From Hoeflea sp. (GTDB taxonomy: Bacteria > Pseudomonadota > Alphaproteobacteria > Rhizobiales > Rhizobiaceae): 64,000 nucleotides of DNA. The position numbers and the translations under genes were made by a program. This document shows, piece after piece, positions 1 to 9,315 of the stretch. Location of the stretch: NCBI GenBank assembly GCA_019084245.1, contig JAHRFE010000024.1:114940-178939 (forward strand), in the 5' to 3' direction. Each line of letters begins with the position of its first letter. Position 1 is the stretch's first letter. Under the pieces are notes generated by a model. It did not search any database. It worked only from the letters and a program-made list of their open reading frames with translations, and was not told the DNA's origin.

Positions 1-922
1 TGGCCGCAGGCGTGCCTGAATCGGGCACCGGAATGATCACATCGGCATCGACCGGGCATTCCTTGGCCAGTTCCTCGCCGATCTTCTTGCGCGCCTCGTA
101 GACGTTGCGGTTCTCGATGTTGGAATCGGGGCGGGCGAAATAGACATATTCGAAGATGCACAGCCGCGGCGGCTGCTTCTCGAAGGGGAAATGGCTCTCG
201 ATGCCCTTGCCGGTGATCACCACCACTTCGCCGGGCTGAACGTCGCGGACGAAGCGGGCGCCGATGATGTCGAGCGCGCAGGTTTCCGAGGCCAGGATAT
301 AGGCGCCGTCGAGATCGCCGATGCACAGTGGCCGGATGCCCAGAGGATCGCGCGCGCCGATCAGCTTCTTTTCCGACAGGCCGACCAGCGAATAGGCGCC
401 TTCGAGCTTGGTGATGGCGTCGATGAACTTGGGTACGATCCGGGTCTTCTCGCTCACGGCGATCAGATGCAGGATGGTCTCGGTGTCCGAGGTCGAGGAG
501 AAGATCGCGCCGCGCTTCTGCAGCTCGCGCTGCACGGTCAGCGCATTGGTGATGTTGCCATTGTGGGCGATGGCAAAGCCGCCGCCGGCGAATTCGGCAA
601 AGAACGGCTGCACATTGCGCAGGCCTTCGCCGCCGGTGGTGGAGTAGCGGGTGTGGCCGATGGCGCGGTCGCCGGGCAACCGGTCCATCACCGAGCGCTT
701 GGTGAAGGTGTCGCCGATCAAGCCGACATGGCGTTCGACCGAGAACTGCTGGCCGTCGAAGGCGACGATGCCGGCGGCTTCCTGGCCGCGATGCTGCAGC
801 GCGTGGAGCCCAAGGGTGACGACGGCGGCGGCTTCGGGCTTGCCGAAGATTCCGAACACGCCACATTCGTCATGGAAGCAGTCGGCTTCGTTGTCGACCG
901 GTGTCATGCCAGTGTCAGTCAT
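1..922 (-). CDS. purF: amidophosphoribosyltransferase PurF (3' end beyond window)
   Basis: Catalyses the first committed step of purine synthesis, transferring the glutamine amide to PRPP. Reading down from the ATG at 922, the protein begins MTDTGMTPVDNEADCFHDEC. Cys20 in the context DECGVFGIFG is the expected N-terminal nucleophile exposed after propeptide removal. Further glutaminase motifs are HALQHRGQE, GHTRYSTTG and AHNGNITN, and the frame continues open to base 1. The phosphoribosyltransferase half lies outside the window. It sits 51 bp downstream of cvpA on the same strand, the usual cvpA-purF order. Identification is secure; only the C-terminal part cannot be judged. Confidence 0.96.
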   Translation of the reverse strand, partial: MTDTGMTPVDNEADCFHDECGVFGIFGKPEAAAVVTLGLHALQHRGQEAAGIVAFDGQQFSVERHVGLIGDTFTKRSVMDRLPGDRAIGHTRYSTTGGEGLRNVQPFFAEFAGGGFAIAHNGNITNALTVQRELQKRGAIFSSTSDTETILHLIAVSEKTRIVPKFIDAITKLEGAYSLVGLSEKKLIGARDPLGIRPLCIGDLDGAYILASETCALDIIGARFVRDVQPGEVVVITGKGIESHFPFEKQPPRLCIFEYVYFARPDSNIENRNVYEARKKIGEELAKECPVDADVIIPVPDSGTPAA

Positions 923-973
923 CGGTGTTGAACCTTTATGTCACCATCCGGATTGATCGCCGGACGGAATCGG

Positions 974-1534
974 TCAGCCGCTTGTGGCGGGGGCGTCCTC
1001 GGCCAGAGGCTCGTCAGTGTCCTGGCCGCGCAGACGCTCCAGGATCGTTGCATCCGCATCATCGGGCAACATGTTGATCAGTCGTGTGCCGAGCGAATCA
1101 AGCATCGGCTTGGACTTGGCCGTAACAACCCATTCCGGCTGTTTCGGGGCGGCCACAAGCCAGTTGAAAAACAGCATGGCGACCACCACCAGCAGAACGC
1201 CGCGGGCCGCGCCGAAGACAAAGCCCAGCGTCCGGTCGAGCGCGCCGACCCGGCTGTCGATGATGAAATCGGCGATGCGCATGGTGATGTAGGACACCAG
1301 GATCAGCGCGACCAGGAAGATGAGCGCCGCCGAGCCGATCATGGCGATCTTGTCGGACGAGGTGTAGTTCATCGCGAAGGGGGTGAGGACCGGGTAGAGG
1401 AAATAGGCTGCCGCAGCGGCCGCGATCCAGGAGGCCACGGCCAGAACCTCGCGCGAAAATCCGCGAACCATGGCGAGCACCGCCGAAAACAGCGTGATGC
1501 CGAGCAGGATGCCGTCAAGAAGGGTAATGGGCAT
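974..1534 (-). CDS. cvpA: CvpA family membrane protein
   Basis: A 186-residue inner-membrane protein of the CvpA (colicin V production) family. It shows four hydrophobic segments near residues 5-20, 32-50, 65-88 and 104-125. The family-typical N-terminal motif is LLDGILLGI, followed by VRGFSREVL, and RTLGFVFGAARG stands before the last segment. A charged, acidic C-terminal tail follows. The gene lies between radA and purF on the same strand, which is the classical position and supports the call. The molecular role is not firmly known; cvpA is linked to colicin V export and envelope homeostasis. Confidence 0.9.
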   Translation of the reverse strand: MPITLLDGILLGITLFSAVLAMVRGFSREVLAVASWIAAAAAAYFLYPVLTPFAMNYTSSDKIAMIGSAALIFLVALILVSYITMRIADFIIDSRVGALDRTLGFVFGAARGVLLVVVAMLFFNWLVAAPKQPEWVVTAKSKPMLDSLGTRLINMLPDDADATILERLRGQDTDEPLAEDAPATSG

Positions 1535-1595
1535 TGGGTCGCGTTCCGTTCAGGCTCTGCCCTCCATCGCCGCTTCGGCGCCGGAGGGGCTGAAT

Positions 1596-3005
1596 TCAGT
1601 TTTCTTCCGCGTCGCCTTCGGTCACGAGCGCACCCTTGGATCCGGCAATGCGCGCCACCAGATCCGCCAGTGTTTCCATCTGCGCCAGACCCGCCCCCGA
1701 TTTGGCTGGCAGGTCGGCTGATCCCGATGGCAACACTGCGTTGGCGAACCCCAGTTTTTCGGCTTCCTTCAGCCGCAAAGCCGTTTGCGCCACTGGCCTG
1801 ATGGCCCCCGACAGACTGACTTCGCCGAAATAGACGCAATCGGAGGGAAGGGCAAGCCCGGCGAGCGAGGAAACAAGGGCCGCCGCCACCGCGAGATCCG
1901 CCGCCGGTTCGGTGATCCGGTAGCCGCCGGCTATGTTGAGGTAGACATCGTGGCTGCCAAGGCGCACGCCGCAATGGGCTTCGAGCACCGCCAGGATCAT
2001 CGCCAGCCGCGAGGAATCCCAGCCGATAACGGCACGGCGCGGGGTGCCCAGGCTTGAGGGCGCGACCAGCGCCTGGACTTCCACCAGTACCGGGCGCGTG
2101 CCTTCGATGCCTGCAAACACTGCAGCGCCGGGCGATTTGGCGTTGCGTTCGCCCAGGAACAACTCCGACGGATTGGCGACCTCGCGCAGGCCCTTGTCGG
2201 ACATCTCGAAGACGCCGATCTCGTCGGTGGCGCCAAAGCGATTCTTGACCGTGCGCAGGATGCGGTAGTGATGGCCGCGGTCGCCCTCGAAATACAAGAC
2301 CGCGTCGACCATGTGCTCGACCACGCGGGGGCCGGCGATCTGCCCGTCCTTGGTGACATGGCCGACCAGCACCATGGCGGCACCCGTCTGCTTGGCATAG
2401 CGCACCATGGCGTGCACCCCGGTGCGCACCTGGGTCACGGTGCCGGGCGCCGATCCGGCAAGATCGCTCCACAGCGTCTGGATCGAATCGATGATGACGA
2501 AATCCGGCCGCTTGCCCTCGGCGAGTGTCGCCAGGATGTCCTCGACATTGGTTTCGGCGGCGAGCAGCACGCCCGAATCGGCAGCCCCCAGCCGCTGTGC
2601 GCGAAGCCGCACCTGGGCCACCGCTTCCTCGCCGGAAACATAGATCACCCGGTTGCCCTGACGCGCGAGCGCGGCGGCCGCCTGCATCAGCAGCGTCGAC
2701 TTGCCGATGCCCGGATCGCCGCCGACCAACACCGCCGAGCCGCGCACGAAACCGCCACCGGTGACCCGGTCGAGTTCGCCCACAAGGGTCGAGATGCGTG
2801 GCGCTTCCTCGATTTCGCCCGAAAGGCTCGCCAGCGCCACCGGCCTTCCTTTGCGCGCGGCCGCGCCCGGTCCGCCGCCGATGCCCGCGGTCGGGTCGTC
2901 TTCGACAATGGTGTTCCACTCGCCGCAACCATCGCACTTGCCGGCCCAGCGCGAATGAATGGTGCCGCAGGACTGGCAGACGAATTGAACGCGGGTCTTG
3001 GCCAA
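1596..3005 (-). CDS. radA: DNA repair protein RadA
   Basis: A 469-residue RecA-like ATPase that promotes branch migration during recombinational repair. The N-terminus holds a four-cysteine zinc finger (CQSCGTIHSRWAGKC then CGEW). The Walker A motif is GGDPGIGKST near residue 95, and the RadA-specific KNRFG motif occurs in VKNRFGATDEIGVFEM. The C-terminal part is the Lon-protease-like domain (AGGYRITEPAADLAVAAAL). Length matches the family (about 450-480). It is co-directional with cvpA and purF downstream and alr upstream. The ATG at 3005 places the zinc finger immediately at the N-terminus, as in homologues. Confidence 0.97.
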   Translation of the reverse strand: MAKTRVQFVCQSCGTIHSRWAGKCDGCGEWNTIVEDDPTAGIGGGPGAAARKGRPVALASLSGEIEEAPRISTLVGELDRVTGGGFVRGSAVLVGGDPGIGKSTLLMQAAAALARQGNRVIYVSGEEAVAQVRLRAQRLGAADSGVLLAAETNVEDILATLAEGKRPDFVIIDSIQTLWSDLAGSAPGTVTQVRTGVHAMVRYAKQTGAAMVLVGHVTKDGQIAGPRVVEHMVDAVLYFEGDRGHHYRILRTVKNRFGATDEIGVFEMSDKGLREVANPSELFLGERNAKSPGAAVFAGIEGTRPVLVEVQALVAPSSLGTPRRAVIGWDSSRLAMILAVLEAHCGVRLGSHDVYLNIAGGYRITEPAADLAVAAALVSSLAGLALPSDCVYFGEVSLSGAIRPVAQTALRLKEAEKLGFANAVLPSGSADLPAKSGAGLAQMETLADLVARIAGSKGALVTEGDAEEN

Positions 3006-3110
3006 GAGGAGGATCCCTTTGCTGTTGTCGACGGTGTGTCAGGAAGATGAGCGTTTGTCCACTGTTTGTTCTTGTCTTCAAATGAAATTGAAAACTTCAG
3101 TGTCCCAATC

Positions 3111-4232
3111 TCAGCCCCTATAGTGCCGCTCATAGCGCCGTCCGAGCGAGGTCAGCATCTCGTAGCTGATGGTTCCGGCGGCGGTTGCTGCCTCTTCGAC
3201 ATCGATGGTCGGGCCCATCAGTTCGATCCAGTCGCCGGCCTGAACTGAGCCCTCGGGCAGGTCGGTGACGTCAAACATGGTCAGGTCCATGGTGATCTTG
3301 CCAAGCACCGGAACGCGCACGCCGTTGATTGCGCCCATTGCGCCTTCCGCCACGCTCGCGCGCAGCGGAACGCCGGCGCCCGATCCCGAACGGTGAAACC
3401 CGTCGGCGTAGCCCACGCCGCAGACCGCGATGCGGCTGTCGCGCGTCAACCGGTGCGCTGCGCCGTAGCTCACCGACTGGCCGGCCTGCGCGTGGCGGAG
3501 CACCAGCACCCGGGCTTCGGCGGTGACGACCGGCAGCATGCGGTTGGCCACGCCGTTCACCGCCTCGCCGCCATAAAGCGCGATGCCGGGCCGGGTCAGT
3601 TGATGATGCGCGCGCGCGCCGAGATGGATCCCGCCGGAATTGGCGAGACTCGCCTCGATATCCGGAAAGCAGTCGGCCAGGCCTTGGAAAGTCTTGATCT
3701 GCCCCGCGTTCAAGGGATGGTCCGGATCGTCGGCGCAGGCAAAATGGCTCATCACCAGGCAGGGCTGCGGGGCGTCACTTTGTGAATGCGCCACGGCCTG
3801 TTCGGGCGTCAGCCCCAGCCGGTTCATGCCGGTGTCGACCTGCAGCGCGTAGGGGCGGGATGCGGCGTGTGCGAGCCAGAAGGCCGCCTGTTCGGTCGAG
3901 TTGATCACCGGGATCATGTCATGGCTGAGCGTCTGAGCGAACGAGCCTTCAAAGACGCCGTTGAGCACATAAATCCGTGCCCCGGGCAGGGCCGGCCGCA
4001 GCCGCGCGCCTTCAGTGGCATCCGCCACAAAAAAGTCGCGGCAGCCTTCGCGCAAAAGCCGTGGCGCCGCCTGATCTGCGCCCGTGCCATACCCGTCCGC
4101 CTTGACCGCGGCGCCACAGCGGGCGCTGCCCGAAAGATCGCGCATGGTACGCCAGTTGTCCGCTAGCGCCCCGAGATCGACGGTCAGGCGCACAGTCGAG
4201 GCGGAATCGGGGTGAGGCGAGGGGGACGTCAC
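3111..4232 (-). CDS. alr: alanine racemase
   Basis: PLP-dependent racemase making D-alanine for peptidoglycan. The catalytic lysine lies in AAVKADGYGTG, replacing the common AVVKANAYGHG, and the second catalytic base Tyr is in VSYGAAHRL. The C-terminal beta-domain ends with YEMLTSLGRRYERHY. The open frame extends upstream into dnaB. I chose the GTG at 4232 because it leaves a 10-bp gap to the dnaB stop and gives 373 residues, the normal family size, with a short Pro/Ser-rich lead before VRLTVDLGALADNW. The neighbours dnaB and radA are the usual rhizobial context. Confidence 0.93.
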   Translation of the reverse strand: MTSPSPHPDSASTVRLTVDLGALADNWRTMRDLSGSARCGAAVKADGYGTGADQAAPRLLREGCRDFFVADATEGARLRPALPGARIYVLNGVFEGSFAQTLSHDMIPVINSTEQAAFWLAHAASRPYALQVDTGMNRLGLTPEQAVAHSQSDAPQPCLVMSHFACADDPDHPLNAGQIKTFQGLADCFPDIEASLANSGGIHLGARAHHQLTRPGIALYGGEAVNGVANRMLPVVTAEARVLVLRHAQAGQSVSYGAAHRLTRDSRIAVCGVGYADGFHRSGSGAGVPLRASVAEGAMGAINGVRVPVLGKITMDLTMFDVTDLPEGSVQAGDWIELMGPTIDVEEAATAAGTISYEMLTSLGRRYERHYRG

Positions 4233-4242
4233 TGCGCGGGGC

Positions 4243-5775
4243 CTATTCGTCGTGAATGAACTGGTTGTAGGAATTGTCGGCAAGATCGGCAAACCGGGTG
4301 AATTCCGCCTGGAAGCCCAGCTGCACGGTGCCGGTGGGGCCATGGCGCTGCTTGGCGATGATGACATCGGCGGTGCCCTTCACCTTCAGCATCTTTTCCT
4401 CCCAGGCGAGATATTCCGGCGTCTTGATGTCGGCCACGACTTCGTCGGCGGCGCGGCGCGGCTCGCTGTTCTTGACGTAGTATTCCTCGCGGAACACGAA
4501 CAGCACCACGTCGGCGTCCTGCTCGATCGAGCCCGATTCGCGAAGGTCGGAGAGCTGCGGTCGCTTGTCCTCGCGGCTTTCCACCTGGCGCGAGAGCTGC
4601 GAGAGCGCGATGATGGGAACATTGAGTTCCTTGCCGAGCGCCTTGAGCCCCGTGGTGATCTGGGTGATTTCCTGCACGCGGTTGTCGCTCGACTTGCCCG
4701 AGCCGGTCATCAGCTGGATATAGTCGATCACCAGCACGTCGAGCCCGCGCTGGCGCTTCAATCGCCGGGCGCGCGCCGAGAGCTGGGCAATCGAGATGCC
4801 GCCGGTCTGGTCGATATAGAGCGGGATCTTCTGCATCATCTGCGAGCAGCCGACGAGCTTTTCGAAATCGGCCTCGGTGATTTCTCCGCGGCGGATCTTC
4901 GACGACGAGATCTCGGTCTGCTCGGAGATGATGCGGGTGGCCAGCTGCTCGGCCGACATTTCCAGCGAGTAGAAGCCGACCACGCCGCCGTTCCTGGCCT
5001 TCATCGAGCCGTCGGCCTGGACCTCGCCCTCATAGGCCTGGGCGATGTTGAAGGCGATATTGGTGGCGAGCGATGTCTTGCCCATGCCCGGACGGCCGGC
5101 AAGCACGATCAGGTCGGACGGCTGCAGGCCGCCCATGCGGGCGTCGAGCGCGCCGATGCCGGTGGAAATGCCCGACAGGCCGCCATCGCGCTGGTAGGCG
5201 GCGCCGGCCATGTCGATGGCCAGCGACACCGCATCATTGAACGACTGGAAGCCGCCGTCGTAGCGGCCGGTTTCGGCAAGTTCGAACAGCCGTCGCTCGG
5301 CGTCCTCGATCTGGCTGCCGGGCGGCATGTCGAGCGGCGCGTCAAACGCGATGTTGACCATGTCCTCGCCGATCGAGATCAGCGAGCGGCGCTGGGCGAG
5401 ATCGTAGATCGCGCGGCCGTAATCCTCGGCATTGATGATGGTGACGGCCTCTGAGGCGAGGCGGGCGAGATACTGCGCCACCGTCATGTCGCCGACTTTC
5501 GAATCGGCCGGCAGGAAGGTCTTGATCGTCACCGGGTTGGCGGTCTTGCCCATGCGGATGATGTCGCCGCCAACCTCGTAGATCTTGCGGTGCAGCGGCT
5601 CCATGAAATGCGTGGGCTTGAGGAAATCCGAGACCCGGTAGAACGCGTCATTGTTGACCAGGATCGCGCCCAGCAGCGCCTGTTCCGCCTCGATATTGGA
5701 CGGCGCCTCGCGAAACAGCGGGCTTTTGTCCGTGCGGGCCGGAATCGGTTCGAATTTGCGGGCGGCGTCATTCAT
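4243..5775 (-). CDS. dnaB: replicative DNA helicase DnaB
   Basis: Hexameric 5'-3' helicase of the replication fork, 510 residues. The N-terminal primase-interacting domain is recognisable by EAEQALLGAILVNNDAF. The RecA-like domain carries Walker A in AGRPGMGKTSLATN, Walker B in LDVLVIDYIQLM and the arginine-containing motif SDLRESGSIEQDADVV. The C-terminus has the typical IAKQRHGPTGTVQLGF. Length agrees with alphaproteobacterial DnaB. It is the first gene in this window of a minus-strand series dnaB-alr-radA-cvpA-purF. Confidence 0.97.
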   Translation of the reverse strand: MNDAARKFEPIPARTDKSPLFREAPSNIEAEQALLGAILVNNDAFYRVSDFLKPTHFMEPLHRKIYEVGGDIIRMGKTANPVTIKTFLPADSKVGDMTVAQYLARLASEAVTIINAEDYGRAIYDLAQRRSLISIGEDMVNIAFDAPLDMPPGSQIEDAERRLFELAETGRYDGGFQSFNDAVSLAIDMAGAAYQRDGGLSGISTGIGALDARMGGLQPSDLIVLAGRPGMGKTSLATNIAFNIAQAYEGEVQADGSMKARNGGVVGFYSLEMSAEQLATRIISEQTEISSSKIRRGEITEADFEKLVGCSQMMQKIPLYIDQTGGISIAQLSARARRLKRQRGLDVLVIDYIQLMTGSGKSSDNRVQEITQITTGLKALGKELNVPIIALSQLSRQVESREDKRPQLSDLRESGSIEQDADVVLFVFREEYYVKNSEPRRAADEVVADIKTPEYLAWEEKMLKVKGTADVIIAKQRHGPTGTVQLGFQAEFTRFADLADNSYNQFIHDE

Positions 5776-5927
5776 ATGCTGGTGTCCCGTGCGCTTTGTC
5801 TTGTCGTCACCTGCCTAGTCCAACTCGACAAAGGAGTCAGCGCCGCAGGATGATATTTCGCGACTTGATTGCCGGAGCGCCGCCGGCCTGGGAATGCCGG
5901 TCCAAGTGATTCACGCAATTAACAGGC

Positions 5928-5936
5928 TGTGGATAA
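5928..5936 (-). promoter_or_regulatory. perfect DnaA-box match upstream of dnaB
   Basis: The sequence TGTGGATAA is the reverse complement of the consensus DnaA box TTATCCACA. It lies in the 286-bp gap between dnaB and the hemerythrin-like gene, about 150 bp upstream of the dnaB start. Only one copy is visible, so it is not an origin. It could contribute to dnaB control or be a chance match. The rest of the gap shows nothing I can name. Confidence 0.3.
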
Positions 5937-6061
5937 GTCTGCTGCCTTGCGGCTGGATATTCGCTTGACGGCCTGGCGCGGCGAATCGAATCGTGAGGGC
6001 ATTCTACACCCTGGAAGGCGGAATTTTCAGCAGGCCGATCCGATGTTCGGGAGACGGGACT

Positions 6062-6559
6062 CTAATGACCTGGTGCGAGACGGGAAGTGTCAGCCGCGAC
6101 CAGCGCTTCCTTTGACAGCAAGAACTCGTTTTCAAAGGCGATATGCCGGCGCATGGCTTCGAAGAAACCGCGCAGCATGTAGCCGGTCGCCTCGATATTG
6201 ACGTCGTCTGATCCATCCGCCAGGGCGTGCAGTGCTTCAGTCAGTTCCTCGGAGAAACACTCGTCCTCGCAATGCTCGAACCGCAGGCGGTTGAGTGTTG
6301 CCTGAATCTTCCCGTCGCCTTCAAGCCGCGTCGCAATCATCGGGAAGACCACATCCTCCTCGAACCGGTGGACACTGCGGATCATCGGTCCCAGGGCGCG
6401 GGCCGCATAGAGGCATTTCTGCCGATTGACACTGTCGGGGAGCGAATCGGCGATTTCTTCCAGCCGGTCACACAAGAGCAGTTGCTCATTATGCGCCTTG
6501 CGTAGGGCCGCGATCGGATTCTCTCCGTGCGCCTGCCTGATTATGGCGTCGTCCGTCAT
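6062..6559 (-). CDS. hemerythrin-like HHE domain protein
   Basis: A 165-residue all-helical protein with the spacing of a hemerythrin-type diiron site. Candidate ligands are the His in RKAHNEQL (about residue 22), VHRFEEDVVFP (about 64), FEHCEDE (about 95) and RRHIAFENE (about 138), each with nearby Glu/Asp. Family members bind O2 or NO, or repair iron centres. The gene is divergent from ccoNOQP, with an FNR/FixK-like box in the 224-bp gap, so a role in low-oxygen or NO physiology is likely. The exact substrate is not shown by the sequence. Confidence 0.8.
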   Translation of the reverse strand: MTDDAIIRQAHGENPIAALRKAHNEQLLLCDRLEEIADSLPDSVNRQKCLYAARALGPMIRSVHRFEEDVVFPMIATRLEGDGKIQATLNRLRFEHCEDECFSEELTEALHALADGSDDVNIEATGYMLRGFFEAMRRHIAFENEFLLSKEALVAADTSRLAPGH

Positions 6560-6645
6560 CTAGAGCTAATCCCAGCAAGAAAGCGTTTTTGTTCGGTCTT
6601 ATTTCCCTCAGGCAACTAAACTATGGTTGGGGAGAGGTGGCGTCC

Positions 6646-6659
6646 TTGACCTGGATCAA
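6646..6659. promoter_or_regulatory. FNR/FixK box in front of ccoN
   Basis: TTGAC-ctgg-ATCAA, a 9/10 match to the FNR/FixK consensus TTGAT-N4-ATCAA, 124 bp upstream of the ccoN start and 86 bp upstream of the divergent hemerythrin-like start. A site centred at -41.5 would put the ccoN transcription start near 6694. Control of fixNOQP by FixK/FNR is established in rhizobia. Confidence 0.8.
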
Positions 6660-6783
6660 GGTAAAATGCTGCTGTGTCTGCGATTTGTTTGGCAGCCTGG
6701 CCAAGCTGGCGGCTTGTCTAAAGGGGACAAGTGCGCAGACTTTCTGTCCAGGTTTGTTTTGATACCCCTGGGGGACACCAACC

Positions 6784-8403
6784 ATGAAATACGCATTCGA
6801 AACCATCGCCGTGGGCTTGTTCGCCTTTCTGGCGTTGCTCGGCGTGGCTTTCGCCAAGGACGATCTGTTCCAGGCCCATATGTGGGTCTTGTTCGTCGTG
6901 CTTCTGGTGAGCACCGTGCTGATGCTGCGGCGCGTTCAGTTCGCGCAAGTTGCCGGCGAAACCGCCGACGACAAATCCGGTTATTTTGACGAGGTGGTGC
7001 GCTACGGCATTATCGCCACCACCTTTTGGGGTATCGTCGGCTTTCTTGTCGGCGTCATTGTCGCCTTGCAGATGGCTTATCCCGATCTCAACATCGAACC
7101 CTACTTCAGTTTCGGCCGGATGCGCCCGCTGCACACCTCGGCGGTGATTTTTGCCTTTGGCGGCAACGCGCTGATTGCCACGTCGCTCTATGTTGTGCAG
7201 CGCACGTCGCGCGCGCGCCTGTTCGGCGGCAATCTGGGCTGGTTCGTGTTCTGGGGCTACCAGCTGTTCATCGTCATGGCGGCGACCGGCTATCTTCTGG
7301 GCATCACCCAGGGCCGGGAATACGCCGAACCCGAATGGTATGTCGATCTCTGGCTGACGGTTGTCTGGGTGGCCTATCTGATCGTCTTCCTGGGCACGCT
7401 GTTCAAGCGCAAGGAGCCGCATATCTATGTGGCGAACTGGTTCTACCTGGCGTTCATCGTCACCATCGCGATGCTGCACATCGTCAACAACCTGGCGATG
7501 CCGGTGTCGTTCCTCGGCGTGAAGAGCTACTCGGCCTTCGCCGGCGTCCAGGATGCGCTGACGCAATGGTGGTACGGCCACAACGCCGTGGGCTTCTTCC
7601 TCACCGCCGGCTTCCTGGGCATGATGTACTACTTCATCCCCAAGCAGGCCAACCGTCCGGTCTATTCGTACCGGCTGTCGATCATCCACTTCTGGGCACT
7701 GATCTTCCTCTACATCTGGGCCGGTCCGCACCATCTGCACTACACGGCGCTGCCCGACTGGGCGCAGACGCTGGGCATGGTGTTCTCCATCATGCTGTGG
7801 ATGCCCTCCTGGGGCGGCATGATCAACGGCCTGATGACGCTGTCGGGCGCCTGGGACAAGATCCGCACCGATCCGATCATCCGGATGATGGTGATTGCGG
7901 TGGCCTTCTACGGCATGTCGACCTTCGAAGGTCCGATGATGTCGATCAAGGCGGTCAACTCGCTCAGCCACTACACCGAATGGACCATCGGTCACGTTCA
8001 CTCCGGCGCTCTGGGCTGGGTCGGCATGATCTCGTTCGGCGCTATCTACTACCTGGTGCCGAAACTGTGGAACCGCGAACGGCTCTACTCGCTGCGCCTG
8101 GTCAACTGGCACTTCTGGCTGGCTACACTCGGCATCGTCATCTACGCGGCGGTTCTGTGGGTCGCAGGCATCCAGCAGGGCCTGATGTGGCGCGAATACA
8201 ATGAGCAGGGCTTCCTGGTGTACTCCTTCGCCGAATCCGTGGCGGCGATGTTCCCCTACTACCTGCTCCGCGCCATCGGCGGCACGCTGTATCTCGCAGG
8301 CGGCATCATCATGGGATGGAACGTGCTGATGACCATCCTCGGCCATCAGCGGGACGAGGCCCCGATCCCGGGCAGCGAACCCGTCATGCAGCCGGCACAG
8401 TAA
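6784..8403 (+). CDS. ccoN: cytochrome cbb3 oxidase subunit I
   Basis: Catalytic subunit of the high-affinity C-family haem-copper oxidase that reduces O2 at very low oxygen. It is 539 residues with about 12-14 membrane segments. Histidines expected to bind haem b, haem b3 and CuB occur in [34 protein letters not shown] and [11 protein letters not shown]. The start at 6784 follows a G-rich stretch (ctgggggacacc). It is first in ccoNOQP, with a 12-bp gap to ccoO, and lies under an FNR/FixK-like box. Confidence 0.97.
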   Translation: MKYAFETIAVGLFAFLALLGVAFAKDDLFQAHMWVLFVVLLVSTVLMLRRVQFAQVAGETADDKSGYFDEVVRYGIIATTFWGIVGFLVGVIVALQMAYPDLNIEPYFSFGRMRPLHTSAVIFAFGGNALIATSLYVVQRTSRARLFGGNLGWFVFWGYQLFIVMAATGYLLGITQGREYAEPEWYVDLWLTVVWVAYLIVFLGTLFKRKEPHIYVANWFYLAFIVTIAMLHIVNNLAMPVSFLGVKSYSAFAGVQDALTQWWYGHNAVGFFLTAGFLGMMYYFIPKQANRPVYSYRLSIIHFWALIFLYIWAGPHHLHYTALPDWAQTLGMVFSIMLWMPSWGGMINGLMTLSGAWDKIRTDPIIRMMVIAVAFYGMSTFEGPMMSIKAVNSLSHYTEWTIGHVHSGALGWVGMISFGAIYYLVPKLWNRERLYSLRLVNWHFWLATLGIVIYAAVLWVAGIQQGLMWREYNEQGFLVYSFAESVAAMFPYYLLRAIGGTLYLAGGIIMGWNVLMTILGHQRDEAPIPGSEPVMQPAQ

Positions 8404-8415
8404 GGAGACAAGACC

Positions 8416-9147
8416 ATGTCACTGATTGAAAAACACGGCATCATCGAGCGCAATGCGACGCTCCTCCTGGTCGGCTCCCTTGTGGTCGTCAGCATCGGCG
8501 GGATCGTCGAGATCGCACCGCTCTTCTATCTCGAGAACACCATCGAGAAAGTCGAGGGGATGCGGCCCTACTCGCCGCTGGAACTGGCCGGTCGCAACAT
8601 CTACATCCGCGAAGGCTGCTATGTCTGCCACAGCCAGATGATCCGTCCCTTCCGGGACGAGGTCGAACGCTATGGCCATTACAGCCTTGCGGCGGAGTCG
8701 ATGTACGACCATCCGTTCCAGTGGGGATCGAAGCGGACGGGGCCAGACCTCGCCCGCGTCGGCGACCGCTACTCCAACGAATGGCATGTCGCGCATCTGA
8801 TCGAGCCCCGCTCGGTCGTGCCCGAATCGATCATGCCGAGCTACTCGTTCCTGGCGACAACCCCGCTCAAGGTGGCCAATATCACGGCCGACCTGAAGGC
8901 GAGCGCGTTCGTCGGGGTGCCCTACACCGAGGACATGATCGCCAACGCGGCGGCCGACCTCGCGGCGCAAGCCGATCCGGAGGCGGATACCTCGGGCATC
9001 GAGGAGCGCTATCCCAAGGCCAAGCTCGGCGATTTTGACGGCAACCCGGCTCTGCTCACCGAGATGGATGCGCTTGTGGCCTATCTGCAGATGCTCGGCA
9101 CGTTGGTCGATTTCTCGACCTACGACGAAGCCTCTGGCTACCGGTAA
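8416..9147 (+). CDS. ccoO: cytochrome cbb3 oxidase subunit II (monohaem)
   Basis: A 243-residue membrane-anchored c-type cytochrome that passes electrons from CcoP to CcoN. It has one N-terminal transmembrane segment (about residues 17-37) and one haem-binding CxxCH in [13 protein letters not shown] near residue 73. Methionines in the periplasmic domain (for example SIMPSYSFL) are candidate sixth ligands. A good ribosome site (aaggaga) precedes the ATG. It follows ccoN and precedes ccoQ in the same operon. Confidence 0.96.
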   Translation: MSLIEKHGIIERNATLLLVGSLVVVSIGGIVEIAPLFYLENTIEKVEGMRPYSPLELAGRNIYIREGCYVCHSQMIRPFRDEVERYGHYSLAAESMYDHPFQWGSKRTGPDLARVGDRYSNEWHVAHLIEPRSVVPESIMPSYSFLATTPLKVANITADLKASAFVGVPYTEDMIANAAADLAAQADPEADTSGIEERYPKAKLGDFDGNPALLTEMDALVAYLQMLGTLVDFSTYDEASGYR

Positions 9148-9159
9148 GGAGAACGTGTG

Positions 9160-9312
9160 ATGGAAACCTACACTGCAATGCGCCAATTTGCCGACAGCTG
9201 GGGGCTCGTCTTCCTGTTTGTCGTGTTCGTCGGCGCGGTCCTCTTCACGTTCCGGCCCGGCGGCAAGGCTGCCGCCGAGCGGGCCGCGCAAATCCCGCTC
9301 AAGGAGGACTGA
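9160..9312 (+). CDS. ccoQ: cbb3 oxidase small subunit CcoQ
   Basis: A 50-residue single-span membrane protein beginning METYTAMRQFADSWGLVFLF. A hydrophobic helix (about residues 14-30) is followed by a basic and Ala-rich cytoplasmic tail. It lies in the invariant position between ccoO and ccoP, with 12 bp to the ccoO stop and 3 bp to the ccoP start, and a ribosome site (aaggag) upstream. In other bacteria CcoQ stabilises the assembled oxidase. Position and topology make the call firm despite the short length. Confidence 0.92.
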   Translation: METYTAMRQFADSWGLVFLFVVFVGAVLFTFRPGGKAAAERAAQIPLKED

Positions 9313-9315
9313 GAC

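Noticed and set aside
4233-4367. N-terminal extension of alanine racemase
   Set aside because: It overlaps the 3' end of dnaB and encodes a Ser/Pro-rich stretch absent from the family. The GTG at 4232 gives the normal length.
5776-6061. Replication origin near dnaB
   Set aside because: Only one DnaA box is visible and there is no AT-rich unwinding element or parAB/hemE context.
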